Source of the DNA: Ruminococcus sp.
GTDB lineage: Bacteria; Bacillota; Clostridia; Oscillospirales; Ruminococcaceae
Assembly: GCA_017461395.1 (NCBI GenBank)
Contig: JAFTYF010000052.1
Coordinates: 1 to 37,821 of the forward strand
DNA length: 37,821 nt
Direction: 5' to 3'
Position 1 is the first letter of the stretch, and every line of letters starts with the position of its first letter. The position numbers were made by a program, and so were the translations under genes. This document shows positions 1 to 7,967 of the stretch, one piece after another. Below the pieces are notes generated by a model, which saw only the letters and a list, made by a program, of their open reading frames with translations, did no database searches and had not been told where the DNA came from.

Positions 1-24
1 AGTTATTTGTGTTATAGTATTCAT
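1..24 (-). CDS. Possible N-terminus of a divergent gene (runs off window)
   Basis: On the minus strand an ATG at 24 opens eight codons (MNTITQIT) before the window edge. An AGGAGG lies upstream but about 14 nt from the ATG, which is too far to be convincing. The gene to the right runs the other way, so this would be a divergent pair. Nothing can be said of function. Confidence 0.2.
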
Positions 25-169
25 GGCGGATCAGCTAACCTCCTGTTGCTTTTATTCTCGCAACTTAACTGTAACACAGGTCTATGCTGCTCCGCTACCT
101 TTTTTTGTTAATTGTCTCATATCTATTGTAATCCTACAAAATTCTACATTACGAATTGTAAATAAAATA

Positions 170-198
170 TTGCATTTTAAATAAAAAGGTGATATAAT
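170..198 (+). promoter_or_regulatory. Sigma-A-type promoter for the P-loop ATPase/oxidoreductase cluster
   Basis: TTGCAT (170-175), a 17-bp spacer, then TATAAT (193-198). It lies 33 nt before the ATG at 232. No other clear promoter is seen before the ferredoxin gene, so it may serve the whole cluster to 3649. Confidence 0.7.
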
Positions 199-231
199 AG
201 AAAGGTACAGACATTTTCCGTGGAGGATAAT

Positions 232-891
232 ATGAAAAAGATCACAGTAATTACAGGTCACTACGGCAGCGGAAAGACTAATCTTTCTGTCAATCTTGCG
301 GTGAAAGCCGCTCAGGAAGGCAAAAAAGTTACCGTTGTTGATCTCGACCTCGTTAACCCCTATTTCAGAACAGCGGATTTCAGGGAGATGTTCGCAGATA
401 TGGGAATTAAGCTTATTGCTCCCGATTTCGCCAACAGCAACCTTGATGTTCCGTCCATACAGTTCGATATCGAACAGCTCGCCAAAAACGAGGGCTGTCT
501 TATTATCGACGTCGGCGGAGATGACGCCGGAGCTTTCGCTCTCGGGCGATTCGCTGAGGCTCTTAACAGCTACGGGGAGGAGCTTGATATGCTCTATGTG
601 ATCAATCAGCGGCGTTACTTTACGGAAAATTCCGGTGAGGCTGTTTCACTTATGTTTGAGATCGAAAGAGCGGCACGCATGAAGCATACCGCTGTTGTCA
701 ACAACACGAATCTCGGCTGTGAGACTACACCGGAAATCATAGGCAGATCGGCTGAATTTGCAGAACAGACAGCTGCTGCCGCAGGTCTGCCGCTGGCTTT
801 TACAACCTGTCCGGAAGAACTTTGCGAACTTATGGATGTAAAGAATATTTTTCCTGTAAAGGTATATGTGAAGCCGCTGTGGGATTTATGA
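232..891 (+). CDS. MinD/ParA-like P-loop ATPase (SIMIBI class)
   Basis: A 219-aa cytoplasmic nucleotide-binding protein. The N-terminus reads as beta-strand plus Walker A (GHYGSGKTN, residues 9-17), followed by a VVDLDLVNPYF segment typical of MinD/ParA/CobQ-type ATPases and a Walker-B-like LIIDVGGDD. ATG 232 is chosen over the in-frame GTG at 220 because GGAGG at 222-226 is correctly spaced for it. No DNA-binding partner (ParB) is nearby, so plasmid or chromosome partition is unlikely. It sits just ahead of a 2-oxoacid:ferredoxin oxidoreductase. A role in assembling or regulating that iron-sulfur enzyme is only an inference from position. Fold assignment is confident; cellular role is unknown. 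Confidence 0.8.
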   Translation: MKKITVITGHYGSGKTNLSVNLAVKAAQEGKKVTVVDLDLVNPYFRTADFREMFADMGIKLIAPDFANSNLDVPSIQFDIEQLAKNEGCLIIDVGGDDAGAFALGRFAEALNSYGEELDMLYVINQRRYFTENSGEAVSLMFEIERAARMKHTAVVNNTNLGCETTPEIIGRSAEFAEQTAAAAGLPLAFTTCPEELCELMDVKNIFPVKVYVKPLWDL

Positions 892-959
892 TTATTGCTC
901 CCTCAATTAACTCTTGAAGAATTATATGAAGACTGGGGAGCAAAAATTAAGGAAGAAAG
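892..959 (+). other. Intergenic stretch with short open frames
   Basis: From TTG 895 a 22-codon frame (starting LLPQLTLEELYED) runs to TGA 961-963, where the stop overlaps the ATG of the next small frame. TTGCTCCC near the start and GGGAGCAA near 936 form a small inverted repeat. No terminator with a T-run is seen, so read-through from the ATPase gene into the oxidoreductase genes is likely. This may be the remnant of a gene. Confidence 0.3.
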
Positions 960-1082
960 ATGAAGGAATACTGTCGTATTGCAAGGCTTTCTGACGCAGA
1001 ATTTTGCTCTCCAGGCAAAATAGAAGGTTCAAGAGTTGGTTGGGGGAGCAACGTAAGAAAGAGTGGTGTTTATTTTGGCTAA
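960..1082 (+). CDS. Possible 40-aa small protein coupled to the ferredoxin subunit
   Basis: ATG 960 follows AAGGAAG and opens 40 codons (begins MKEYCRIARLSD, ends GVYFG) that stop at TAA 1080-1082. The stop overlaps the TTG start of the ferredoxin subunit (1075), an arrangement seen in translational coupling. The sequence has two cysteines and no recognisable domain. It could equally be a chance frame or a gene remnant; no homology can be claimed. Confidence 0.25.
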   Translation: MKEYCRIARLSDAEFCSPGKIEGSRVGWGSNVRKSGVYFG

Positions 1083-1281
1083 AATGACTGTTATTACCGA
1101 ACGCTGCAAGGGCTGCGGACTTTGTGTGACAGCCTGTCCTAAGAAGATCGTTTCCCTTCAGAAGGAAAAACGAAACAAAAAAGGATATTTCTACGCTGAG
1201 TGTACAGATATGGATGCCTGCATCGGCTGCGCAATGTGCGCCATGATGTGCCCTGACTGTGCTATCGTTATTGAGAAATAA
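1075..1281 (+). CDS. 2-oxoacid:ferredoxin oxidoreductase delta subunit (2[4Fe-4S] ferredoxin)
   Basis: A 68-aa electron-transfer subunit. It has two CxxCxxCxxxCP clusters: CKGCGLCVTACP near residues 10-21 and CIGCAMCAMMCP near 50-61. These bind two [4Fe-4S] clusters that pass electrons from the thiamine-dependent core to external ferredoxin. The start is taken as TTG 1075 (MAKMTVITERC), since family members usually begin this way and AGTGGTG lies upstream; ATG 1084 has no ribosome site. The alpha subunit follows after 21 nt with a clear AAAGGAG. The family is called KorD or VorD depending on the preferred oxoacid, which cannot be read from sequence. Confidence 0.9.
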   Translation: MAKMTVITERCKGCGLCVTACPKKIVSLQKEKRNKKGYFYAECTDMDACIGCAMCAMMCPDCAIVIEK

Positions 1282-1302
1282 TTACGAAAGGAGCTTTTTG
1301 CT

Positions 1303-2361
1303 TTGGAAAGAAATCTTATGAAGGGCAACGAGGCTCTCGCAGAAGCTGCTATCCGTGCAGGCTGTAAGTGCTTCTTCGGTTACCCGATCACTCCCCAGAC
1401 AGAGCTTGCCGCTTATATGGCAAAGCGCATGAATAAGGCAGGCGGCGTTTTTCTTCAGGCTGAGTCTGAGATCGCTGCTATCAATATGGTTCTCGGAGCT
1501 GCTTCAACCGGCGTCCGTGCAATGACATCTTCCTCATCTCCCGGACTTTCACTCAAGAGCGAGGGTATCTCTTACATCGCTGGTTCTGATCTTCCTGCCG
1601 TTATCATCAACGTTCAGAGAGGCGGCCCCGGTCTCGGCGGAATCCAGCCCTCTCAGGCTGACTACTGGCAGGCAACTAAGGCTCTCGGCCACGGTGACTT
1701 CCACCTTATGGTATTCGCTCCCGCTTCCGTTCAGGAAATGGTAGATATGGTCGTTAAGGCATTCGACAAGGCTGACCAGTACAGATGTCCGGCAATGATC
1801 CTTGCTGACGGACTTCTCGGTCAGATGATGGAGCCTGTTTCATTCCCTGAGATCAACCCTGATTCTCACGACAAGAGCAGCTGGGCTGCTACAGGTCACA
1901 AGGGCGAGAGAGAGCACCACATCATCAACTCACTCTATCTCCAGCCCGATCAGCTTGAAAAATCAGTTGCTGACCGTTTTGAGAGATACGCTCAGATCAA
2001 GGAAAACGAAACAGACGCAGAGCTTTATCTCACTGATGACTGCGATATCCTCCTCTGCGCATTCGGCGCTACAGCAAGAGTTGTAAAGTCTGCTGTAAAC
2101 GAGGCAAGAGCTCAGGGTATCAAGGCAGGACTTTTCCGCCCCAAGACACTCTGGCCTTTCCCTGAAAAGGAACTCAACGAGGCTGCTAAGAACGCTAAGA
2201 AGCTCCTCAGCGTTGAAATGTCAATGGGTCAGATGATCGACGATATCAAGCTTGCTATCAACTGCTCAAAGCCTGTTGAATTCTACGGACGTACAGGCGG
2301 CGTTATTCCCACTCCTGCCGAGGTTCTGGCAGAAATCAAAAAAGTCGGAGGTGCTGAGTAA
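1303..2361 (+). CDS. vorB: 2-oxoacid:ferredoxin oxidoreductase alpha subunit (VorB-type)
   Basis: A 352-aa subunit with the pyrimidine-binding fold of pyruvate/2-oxoacid ferredoxin oxidoreductases. Diagnostic stretches are GNEALAEAAIRAGC and FFGYPITPQTE near the N-terminus, the QAESEIAAINMVLGA segment, and the SSSPGLSLKSEG loop. With the beta subunit it decarboxylates a 2-oxoacid to acyl-CoA using CoA and ferredoxin. The start is TTG 1303, behind AAAGGAG. The stop overlaps the beta-subunit ATG by one base, so the two are translationally coupled. The length and form match proteins called VorB (3-methyl-2-oxobutanoate, i.e. branched chain), but 2-oxoglutarate or an aryl-oxoacid cannot be excluded. 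Confidence 0.92.
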   Translation: MERNLMKGNEALAEAAIRAGCKCFFGYPITPQTELAAYMAKRMNKAGGVFLQAESEIAAINMVLGAASTGVRAMTSSSSPGLSLKSEGISYIAGSDLPAVIINVQRGGPGLGGIQPSQADYWQATKALGHGDFHLMVFAPASVQEMVDMVVKAFDKADQYRCPAMILADGLLGQMMEPVSFPEINPDSHDKSSWAATGHKGEREHHIINSLYLQPDQLEKSVADRFERYAQIKENETDAELYLTDDCDILLCAFGATARVVKSAVNEARAQGIKAGLFRPKTLWPFPEKELNEAAKNAKKLLSVEMSMGQMIDDIKLAINCSKPVEFYGRTGGVIPTPAEVLAEIKKVGGAE

Positions 2362-3116
2362 TGGCTGTTGTATTTGAAAGACCTAAGGCTCTCCTTGATG
2401 TGCCTTTCCACTATTGTCCCGGCTGTACTCACGGTATAGTTCACAGACTGGTTGCTGAAGTTCTTGACGAAATGGGTATTGAAGGCGAGACTGTCGGCGT
2501 ATGTCCCGTTGGATGTTCCGTTATGGCTTACGATTATTTCGGCTGCGATATGATCGAAGCTCCTCACGGACGTGCTCCGGCTGTTGCTACAGGCGTTAAG
2601 AGAACAAATCCTGATAAGTTCGTATTTACATATCAGGGCGACGGAGATCTTGCTGCTATCGGTACTGCAGAGACAGTTCATTCCGCTACAAGAGGCGAAA
2701 ATATCGTTGTAATCTTCATCAACAACACTATCTACGGCATGACAGGCGGTCAGATGGCTCCTACAACTCTGCCCGGACAGGTTACACAGACAACTCCTTT
2801 CGGACGTGATCCTCAGCTTGCCGGATATCCCGTAAGAGTTTGCGAAATGCTCTCAACTCTTACAGGAACAGCTTACGCAGAGCGTGTTGCAGTAGACAGC
2901 GTTCCCCATATCCGTGAGGCTAAGAAGGCTATCAGAAAGGCTTTTGAAACTCAGAAGAACAAGAAGGGCTTCTCTATCGTTGAGGTTCTCTCTACTTGTC
3001 CTACAAACTGGGGACTTACTCCTGTTGAGGCTTTAAAGAGACTTCAGGATGAAATGATTCCTTATTATCCCCTTGGCGTATACAAGGATACTACAGCAGA
3101 GGAGGGCAACAAGTAA
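2361..3116 (+). CDS. 2-oxoacid:ferredoxin oxidoreductase beta subunit (thiamine-diphosphate binding)
   Basis: A 251-aa catalytic subunit. It shows the CPGCTHGI motif near the N-terminus, the [16 protein letters not shown] motif that binds Mg-thiamine diphosphate (GDGD...), and the [16 protein letters not shown] loop conserved in this family. It forms the active site with the alpha subunit. ATG overlaps the alpha stop, and its own stop overlaps the gamma-subunit ATG (TAATG at 3114-3118), so three subunits are made from one tightly coupled message. Family known as KorB/VorA; substrate not determinable here. Confidence 0.92.
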   Translation: MAVVFERPKALLDVPFHYCPGCTHGIVHRLVAEVLDEMGIEGETVGVCPVGCSVMAYDYFGCDMIEAPHGRAPAVATGVKRTNPDKFVFTYQGDGDLAAIGTAETVHSATRGENIVVIFINNTIYGMTGGQMAPTTLPGQVTQTTPFGRDPQLAGYPVRVCEMLSTLTGTAYAERVAVDSVPHIREAKKAIRKAFETQKNKKGFSIVEVLSTCPTNWGLTPVEALKRLQDEMIPYYPLGVYKDTTAEEGNK

Positions 3117-3649
3117 TGGCTACAACTGAAATTCTTCTCGCAGGCTTCGGCGGACAGGGCGTTCTCTTCGCAGGAAAAATTCTTGCATACTGCGGTCTTA
3201 TGGATAACAAGGAGCTTTCATGGCTTCCTTCATACGGTCCGGAAATGAGAGGCGGTACAGCTAACTGTTCCGTATGTATCTCAGATGAGCCTATCGGTTC
3301 TCCGCTCGTGCTCACTCCCGATATCCTTATCGCTATGAATCAGCCTTCTTTTGACAAGTTCATCGGCGATGTAAAACCCGGCGGAAAGGTGTTCTATGAC
3401 AGCACTCTTATCGAGGCTGACTGCTCAAGAACTGACATCGAAATTTTCCCTGTTGCTTCTTCACAGCTCGCTGACGATAACGCTCTCAAGGGCGGTTCAA
3501 ATATCATTCTTCTCGGCAAGGTTATTAAGGAAACAGGCGTGTTCTCTCTCGAGACAATGAAAAAGGCTATTGAAAAGGTTGTTCCTCCTTCAAAGGCTCA
3601 GCTTATTCCTAATAACTTCAAGGCTATTGAACTTGGTATGAATTCCTGA
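3116..3649 (+). CDS. 2-oxoacid:ferredoxin oxidoreductase gamma subunit
   Basis: A 177-aa subunit with the CoA-associated gamma-domain fold. It begins with the typical [17 protein letters not shown] segment and has [13 protein letters not shown], both family hallmarks. It completes a delta-alpha-beta-gamma set in the usual clostridial order. A strong terminator follows 6 nt after the stop, ending the transcription unit. Confidence 0.92.
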   Translation: MATTEILLAGFGGQGVLFAGKILAYCGLMDNKELSWLPSYGPEMRGGTANCSVCISDEPIGSPLVLTPDILIAMNQPSFDKFIGDVKPGGKVFYDSTLIEADCSRTDIEIFPVASSQLADDNALKGGSNIILLGKVIKETGVFSLETMKKAIEKVVPPSKAQLIPNNFKAIELGMNS

Positions 3650-3655
3650 TATAAC

Positions 3656-3687
3656 AAAAAGCTCCCGTTTTTCGGGAGCTTTTTTTA
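3656..3687 (+). terminator. Rho-independent terminator of the oxidoreductase operon
   Basis: AAAGCTCCCG, a T4 loop, CGGGAGCTTT and a run of T. Perfect stem; begins just after the gamma-subunit stop. Confidence 0.93.
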
Positions 3688-3743
3688 ATGCGTAATTGCA
3701 GTGTCCTTTCGGGACGGATATTAAAATAAATTCCGGCATATAT

Positions 3744-3772
3744 AAGGGCGAATCTTGCGGTCGCCCTTTTTA
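3744..3772. terminator. Second hairpin between convergent genes
   Basis: AAGGGCGA, a 9-nt loop, TCGCCCTT, then TTTTT on the plus strand. It sits between the plus-strand oxidoreductase operon and the minus-strand lipoprotein pair. It may back up the first terminator or stop the lipoprotein message; the core resembles the GGGCGA hairpin of the interspersed repeat at 13284-13349. Confidence 0.55.
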
Positions 3773-3813
3773 ACAATGAACGGGAACGTGATTCTTAGAT
3801 ACCGCTGATGCGA

Positions 3814-4506
3814 TTATTCTGACTGGTCTATGATAATATTTTCCATTACATAGCACTGACCGTTGATAGTATACACAACAACGTAAACAAAATCGCCCGA
3901 TTTGTTGCGCATGATTCCGGAGGATGTCGAGTCAGACGAATAATATGTCTCCATAAACACGGTTTTTCTGCCGGTTATCTCTGCATCCCTGTCAGCTCCC
4001 AGAACAATATTGTCATAATATGTATATTCCATTTCTGTATAAAGTCCGCCGGCAATAAGATAATCAAAACTATAATCCTCACCGACAAAATCCCTGTAGT
4101 AATCATAAGCACTCTCAGTAAACGCCTGAATATTTTCAGCCTGTCCGCTTGAAACGATGTGATTCTCCATGCCGTCGTACATAACAGATTTCACCATTTC
4201 GCCGTCACGATTTGACATACCATAAAGATATTTTGCAACAGCAATTGCTTCCTGCTCGCTGATATTTTCCTCAACATATTCCATTTTTATCGGAACTCCG
4301 CTTACAGTCGGCGTAAGAAGCTTAACTGCAGCCGGAAGATCCTCCGGAGAAGCATTTGCGTTATCGTCAATATCTCCGACCATATTGTTATGCTTATGCT
4401 CATGCTCATCTGAGGAAGAATCCTTTTTTCCGCACGAAACAGAAGCCATAAGCAATGCAGAAGCCGCCGCAAGCGCAGAAAGTCTCATAAGAAAATTCTT
4501 TTTCAT
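3814..4506 (-). CDS. Predicted lipoprotein of unknown function
   Basis: A 230-aa protein with a lipoprotein signal: MKKN, a hydrophobic stretch, and the lipobox ASVSC with lipidated Cys near residue 25. Mature protein starts GKKDSSSDEHEHKHNN, a Ser/Asp-rich tether followed by a short His/Glu cluster that could bind metal (inference). The remainder is a globular domain of about 170 residues rich in Tyr/Asp/Glu with no family I recognise; the length and helix-then-sheet pattern would suit an NTF2-like fold. It is 12 nt downstream of another lipoprotein with the same lipobox tail, so they share an operon. Start ATG follows AGGAGG. Confidence 0.75.
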   Translation of the reverse strand: MKKNFLMRLSALAAASALLMASVSCGKKDSSSDEHEHKHNNMVGDIDDNANASPEDLPAAVKLLTPTVSGVPIKMEYVEENISEQEAIAVAKYLYGMSNRDGEMVKSVMYDGMENHIVSSGQAENIQAFTESAYDYYRDFVGEDYSFDYLIAGGLYTEMEYTYYDNIVLGADRDAEITGRKTVFMETYYSSDSTSSGIMRNKSGDFVYVVVYTINGQCYVMENIIIDQSE

Positions 4507-4518
4507 TCTCCTGCCTCC

Positions 4519-5220
4519 TTAACCAAATGTATAGTATCTGCCGTCTTTTTCAGCGAAAAGGATATAGAAGCTGCTTACAAGAAGCGACTCATTGCCGTCC
4601 GTATCCTTTGCCATAACGCTGAAAGTCATGTAGCGCAGATTATCGCTGTCCGCCTTTACAGACGCCTTGTAATCATTGCCAAAGAATTCATTCAGATTAT
4701 CGAGAAACTCATCTGCGCCCACTTCTTCGGATTCGATTTCAATAGGAGGCTCGACCTTGATTCTTGTAATTTCAAAGCTTCCGCCCATATTTGTGTTAAG
4801 GTTATCGCACTGCATCTGGAATGACTTTTCAAGACCATAGCCATAATCCTCCTGCAGTTTCTTTTCCATAGTATCTATATAACTCGGGAAGATATAGTTC
4901 TTATATTCATTATAATCGCCCTTCTGAAAGCTGAGGAAATAGCTTTCAAGAGTGGAGACAAGCTCCTTGGGATATTCAGAATCCTCATAATAAAGCTTTA
5001 TGCCCTTATCACTGATGCGGTATGCGCCGAGTTCGTATTCCTGAGAGTCCTTATCAGGATAAATAAGCTCGCCTGTTCCGGCAGCCTGAGTAGTTTCGGT
5101 CACAGAGCTGTTTTTCACCTCGTCAGAGGATGAGCTGTCTTTTTTCTTGCCGCAGCCTGCAAATGAGCCTGCGCAGAGCACTGCTGATAATATAACAGAA
5201 AGTATTGCAGATTTTTTCAT
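4519..5220 (-). CDS. Predicted lipoprotein of unknown function, paired with its neighbour
   Basis: A 233-aa predicted lipoprotein. The signal is MKKSAILSVILSAVLCAGS then the lipobox FAGC, followed by GKKKDSSSSDE, nearly the same tether as the downstream protein. The mature domain (about residues 55-233) has helices (KELVSTLESYFLSFQKGDYNEYK) and then strands, consistent with an NTF2-like or DUF-type lipoprotein, but no family is recognised. It is the first gene of the pair and has its own promoter at 5239-5267. It and the downstream gene may be distant paralogues; this needs structure comparison. Confidence 0.75.
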   Translation of the reverse strand: MKKSAILSVILSAVLCAGSFAGCGKKKDSSSSDEVKNSSVTETTQAAGTGELIYPDKDSQEYELGAYRISDKGIKLYYEDSEYPKELVSTLESYFLSFQKGDYNEYKNYIFPSYIDTMEKKLQEDYGYGLEKSFQMQCDNLNTNMGGSFEITRIKVEPPIEIESEEVGADEFLDNLNEFFGNDYKASVKADSDNLRYMTFSVMAKDTDGNESLLVSSFYILFAEKDGRYYTFG

Positions 5221-5238
5221 AACATCGCCTCCGATATT

Positions 5239-5267
5239 ATTTTACACTATATTTGTAATAATTGCAA
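5239..5267 (-). promoter_or_regulatory. Promoter of the lipoprotein pair
   Basis: Read on the minus strand: TTGCAA (5262-5267), 17-bp spacer, TAAAAT (5239-5244). It ends 18 nt before the ATG at 5220. Confidence 0.6.
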
Positions 5268-5305
5268 GAGGAAAGCAAGAAAAAGTATGTGTAAAAAATA
5301 TATAG

Positions 5306-5340
5306 GCAATGTAGGGTGCGATGCCCACATCGCACCGCAG
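5306..5340 (+). repeat. Interspersed repeat: TGTAGGG plus variable hairpin
   Basis: AATGTAGGGTGCGATG, CCCA, CATCGCACC: the TGTAGGG head is followed by a 9-bp perfect stem. The head matches those at 13284-13349 and 35540-35612, while the stem sequence differs but still pairs. See findings. Confidence 0.6.
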
Positions 5341-5407
5341 GAAAATTACGTTCATTACGGTTTCATTGAGAATTATAGGGAACGTGTTTCGGGGGCACCG
5401 CTGGTGC

Positions 5408-7234
5408 CTATTTTTTAGCGTTTCCTCTGATTTTAGCTCTCTGTGTATTGCTGAGAACTCTCTTTCTGATTCTCAGTGACTCAGGAGTTACTTCAAGAAG
5501 CTCATCGTCAGCAAGGAATTCAAGAGAATCCTCAAGGCTGAGAACTCTGTGCGGAACAAGACGGAGAGCGTCATCGCTTCCGCTTGCACGGGTATTTGTA
5601 AGGTGCTTTTTCTTGCATACATTTACAACGAGGTCGTCTGTCTTGGGAGAAGCGCCAACGACCATTCCCTCATAAACAGGCACTCCGGCAGGAATGAAGA
5701 GCTGACCTCTTTCCTGTGCGTTGTAAAGACCGTAAGTTACAGCCTCGCCTGTTTCGTGAGAAACGAGAGAACCGGTGTTTCTGCGGTCGATATCGCCCTT
5801 GTAAGGCTCATATCCCTCAAAGACATGGCTCATGATGCCCTCGCCCTTTGTATCTGTAAGGAACTCGCTCTTGTATCCGAAAAGACCTCTTGCCGGCACA
5901 AGGAATTCGATACGCATACGGCTTCCCTGAGGATGCATGGAGACGAGTTCACCCTTGCGGCTTCCCATTTTTTCCATAACGGAGCCGACGCTTTCCTCTG
6001 GAACGTCAATAACAAGGCGCTCGATAGGTTCAAGCTTTCTGCCGTTTTCGTCCTCTTTGAAAAGAACTCTCGGAGTAGAAACAGCAAGCTCATAGCCTTC
6101 ACGGCGCATATTTTCAATAAGAATGGACAGGTGCATTTCTCCACGGCCGGAAACACGGAAGGAATCAGTATTTTCTGTTTCCTGAACACGGAGTGAAACA
6201 TCCTTGAGAAGCTCACGGAAAAGTCTCTCACGGAGCTGACGTGATGTCACGAACTTACCCTCACGTCCGGCGAAGGGGCTGTCGTTTACAGAGAAAGTCA
6301 TTTCAACAGTAGGCTCGCTGATCTTCACGAAAGGCAGAGCTTCGGGAGCCTCAACAGCGCAGATAGTATCTCCGATAGTGATGCCCTCGATACCGGAGAT
6401 CCACACGATATCGCCGACAGAAGCCTCCTGAACGGGAACACGGTTAAGTCCCTGAATCTGGAGAAGTGAAACTATCTTGGAGTTGTAATTTTTCTTGGAT
6501 TCAGTGTAATCGCAGACAGTTACCTGCTGATTTACCTTGATATTTCCTCTAACGATACGGCCGACGCCGATTCTGCCGACATATTCGTTGTAGTCGATAG
6601 AGGAAATAAGCATCTGAAGCGGCTCATTTTCCTCGCCCTTAGGAGGCTCGATGTAGTCGATGATAGTATCGAAAAGCGGCTTGAGATCTGTACCGGCTTC
6701 GTACTGACTGAGAGAAGCAGTACCGCTTCTTCCGGAGCAGAAAAGAATAGGAGATTCAAGCTGTTCATCGCTGGCGTCGAGATCGAGGAGAAGTTCAAGA
6801 ACCTCATCGCCGATCTCGTCAAGACGAGCGTCAGGACGATCGATCTTGTTTACAACAACAATAACCTTGTGTCCCATTTCGAGAGCCTTTGAGAGTACGA
6901 AACGAGTCTGCGGCATAGGACCTTCTGCTGCGTCAACAAGAAGCAGAACGCCGTCAACCATTTCGAGAACACGTTCAACCTCGCCGCCGAAATCAGCGTG
7001 TCCGGGGGTGTCGATGATATTGATTTTGATACCGTTGTAGCAAACGGAAGTATTTTTCGCAAGGATAGTGATACCACGCTCACGCTCTATGTCATTGGAG
7101 TCCATTACACGCTCAGCGACCTCCTGATTTTCACGGAAAACGCCGCCCTGTTTGAGCATTTCGTCAACGAGAGTAGTCTTTCCGTGGTCAACGTGGGCGA
7201 TAATGGCAATGTTTCTTAAATCTTCTCTGATCAT
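5408..7234 (-). CDS. typA: Ribosome-associated translational GTPase TypA/BipA
   Basis: A 608-aa GTPase of the EF-G family, normal length for TypA. Visible motifs: G1 AHVDHGKT (13-20), the RERGITI switch (51-57), G3 DTPGH (75-79), G4 NKID (129-132). Later come the EF-Tu domain-2-like barrel, two EF-G-like alpha/beta domains and the TypA-specific C-terminus (GLYNAQERGQLFIPAGVPVYEGM). It acts on the ribosome in stress adaptation and late 50S assembly. The frame is open for 80 codons upstream, but ATG 7234 is chosen: it follows AGGAGG at the right spacing, and MIREDLRNIAIIAHVDHGKTT is the conserved N-terminus. A GGCACC/GGTGCC hairpin overlaps the 3' end. Confidence 0.97.
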   Translation of the reverse strand: MIREDLRNIAIIAHVDHGKTTLVDEMLKQGGVFRENQEVAERVMDSNDIERERGITILAKNTSVCYNGIKINIIDTPGHADFGGEVERVLEMVDGVLLLVDAAEGPMPQTRFVLSKALEMGHKVIVVVNKIDRPDARLDEIGDEVLELLLDLDASDEQLESPILFCSGRSGTASLSQYEAGTDLKPLFDTIIDYIEPPKGEENEPLQMLISSIDYNEYVGRIGVGRIVRGNIKVNQQVTVCDYTESKKNYNSKIVSLLQIQGLNRVPVQEASVGDIVWISGIEGITIGDTICAVEAPEALPFVKISEPTVEMTFSVNDSPFAGREGKFVTSRQLRERLFRELLKDVSLRVQETENTDSFRVSGRGEMHLSILIENMRREGYELAVSTPRVLFKEDENGRKLEPIERLVIDVPEESVGSVMEKMGSRKGELVSMHPQGSRMRIEFLVPARGLFGYKSEFLTDTKGEGIMSHVFEGYEPYKGDIDRRNTGSLVSHETGEAVTYGLYNAQERGQLFIPAGVPVYEGMVVGASPKTDDLVVNVCKKKHLTNTRASGSDDALRLVPHRVLSLEDSLEFLADDELLEVTPESLRIRKRVLSNTQRAKIRGNAKK

Positions 7235-7340
7235 ATTATTCCTCCTGTAGCGTCCGGATATGCGATGTTGATACAAAAACAATATTTTTTCTGCACAATG
7301 CAGGCTTATTTCCGTGCAACTCCTCTTTTTTTCCGGACAT

Positions 7341-7369
7341 AAAAAAGTCCTTGCAGTAGATCGCAAGGC
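7341..7369 (-). terminator. Second terminator after the tRNA cluster
   Basis: Read on the minus strand: CCTTGC, 8-nt loop, GCAAGG, then ACTTTTTT. It follows the first tRNA terminator by about 10 nt and insulates typA from tRNA transcription. Confidence 0.75.
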
Positions 7370-7378
7370 TTCAGAATC

Positions 7379-7404
7379 AAAAAAACCGCTCATAAATGAA
7401 GCGG
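7379..7404 (-). terminator. First terminator after tRNA-Tyr
   Basis: Read on the minus strand: CCGCT, 9-nt loop, AGCGG, then TTTTTTT. It lies 28 nt after the encoded CCA of tRNA-Tyr. Confidence 0.8.
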
Positions 7405-7431
7405 AGAACGAAAGATAATGTTGTGAAAATG

Positions 7432-7517
7432 TGGTGGGAGAGGATGGATTCGAACCATCGAAGCTTAAAAGCAACAGATTTACAGTCTGCCCCCTTTGGC
7501 CACTCGGGAACTCTCCC
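7432..7517 (-). tRNA. tRNA-Tyr (anticodon GTA)
   Basis: Acceptor GGGAGAG pairs with CTCTCCC, followed by discriminator A and an encoded CCA. The anticodon loop reads CTGTAAA (GUA). A long variable arm is present, as expected for class II bacterial tRNA-Tyr; 86 nt with CCA. The T-arm GGTTCGAATCC is intact. Confidence 0.96.
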
Positions 7518-7558
7518 TTAACATATTCAAAACTTTTTACCGAACAAGCCGATAAAAA

Positions 7559-7634
7559 TGGAGCTGGTGGACGGACTCGAACCCCCGACCTGCTGATTAC
7601 AAATCAGCTGCTCTACCAACTGAGCTACACCAGC
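7559..7634 (-). tRNA. tRNA-Thr (anticodon TGT)
   Basis: Acceptor GCTGGTG pairs with CACCAGC, discriminator T, encoded CCA. The anticodon stem GCTGA/TCAGC holds loop TTTGTAA (UGU, reads ACA). 76 nt including CCA; T-loop GGTTCGAGTCC intact. Confidence 0.96.
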
Positions 7635-7711
7635 GCTTAGTACTTTAATATTATATCACACTTTTTTGAGTTTGTCAAGTACTTTTTTGATTTTTTTCAA
7701 AAAAGTTTTTT

Positions 7712-7788
7712 TGGTCGAGGCGACAGGACTTGAACCTGCGGCATCTTGCTCCCAAAGCAAGCACTCTACCAAACTGAGCTACGCCTCG
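7712..7788 (-). tRNA. tRNA-Pro (anticodon TGG)
   Basis: Acceptor CGAGGCG pairs with CGCCTCG, discriminator A, encoded CCA. The anticodon stem CTTGC/GCAAG holds loop TTTGGGA (UGG, reads CCA). 77 nt including CCA. First tRNA of the three-gene transcript. Confidence 0.96.
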
Positions 7789-7830
7789 ACGCACCCTTTT
7801 GTGGAGCCGTCCGTGTCAGACAGCTTTTAT

Positions 7831-7859
7831 ATTATATCAGCAAATCATGTAATTGTCAA
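7831..7859 (-). promoter_or_regulatory. Consensus promoter of the tRNA cluster
   Basis: Read on the minus strand: TTGACA (7854-7859), 17-bp spacer, TATAAT (7831-7836). Both hexamers are perfect, as expected for stable-RNA genes. It lies about 42 nt before tRNA-Pro. Confidence 0.9.
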
Positions 7860-7926
7860 TAGTCAATCCTGCTTTTTGTATACTTGCACAAAACCAACTC
7901 GATTTTATATACAATATTTACAAAAA

Positions 7927-7955
7927 ACAAAAAGGGAGGATATTTCACCTCCCCA
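7927..7955 (-). terminator. Terminator of the acidic small-protein gene
   Basis: Read on the minus strand: GGGGAGG, short loop, CCTCCC, then TTTTTG. It begins 12 nt after the stop at 7968. Confidence 0.85.
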
Positions 7956-7967
7956 AAGAATCCGGAA

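Noticed and set aside
232-891. P-loop ATPase as a chromosome/plasmid partition protein ParA
   Set aside because: No parB-like gene or parS-like repeats are nearby, and the gene precedes an oxidoreductase operon.
5549-6196. Long plus-strand frame opposite typA
   Set aside because: It is the mirror of a strongly coding gene and has no ribosome site or recognisable protein motif.
7235-7474. 80-codon N-terminal extension of TypA
   Set aside because: The extension runs into tRNA-Tyr and the tRNA terminators; the AGGAGG-preceded ATG at 7234 gives the conserved family N-terminus.
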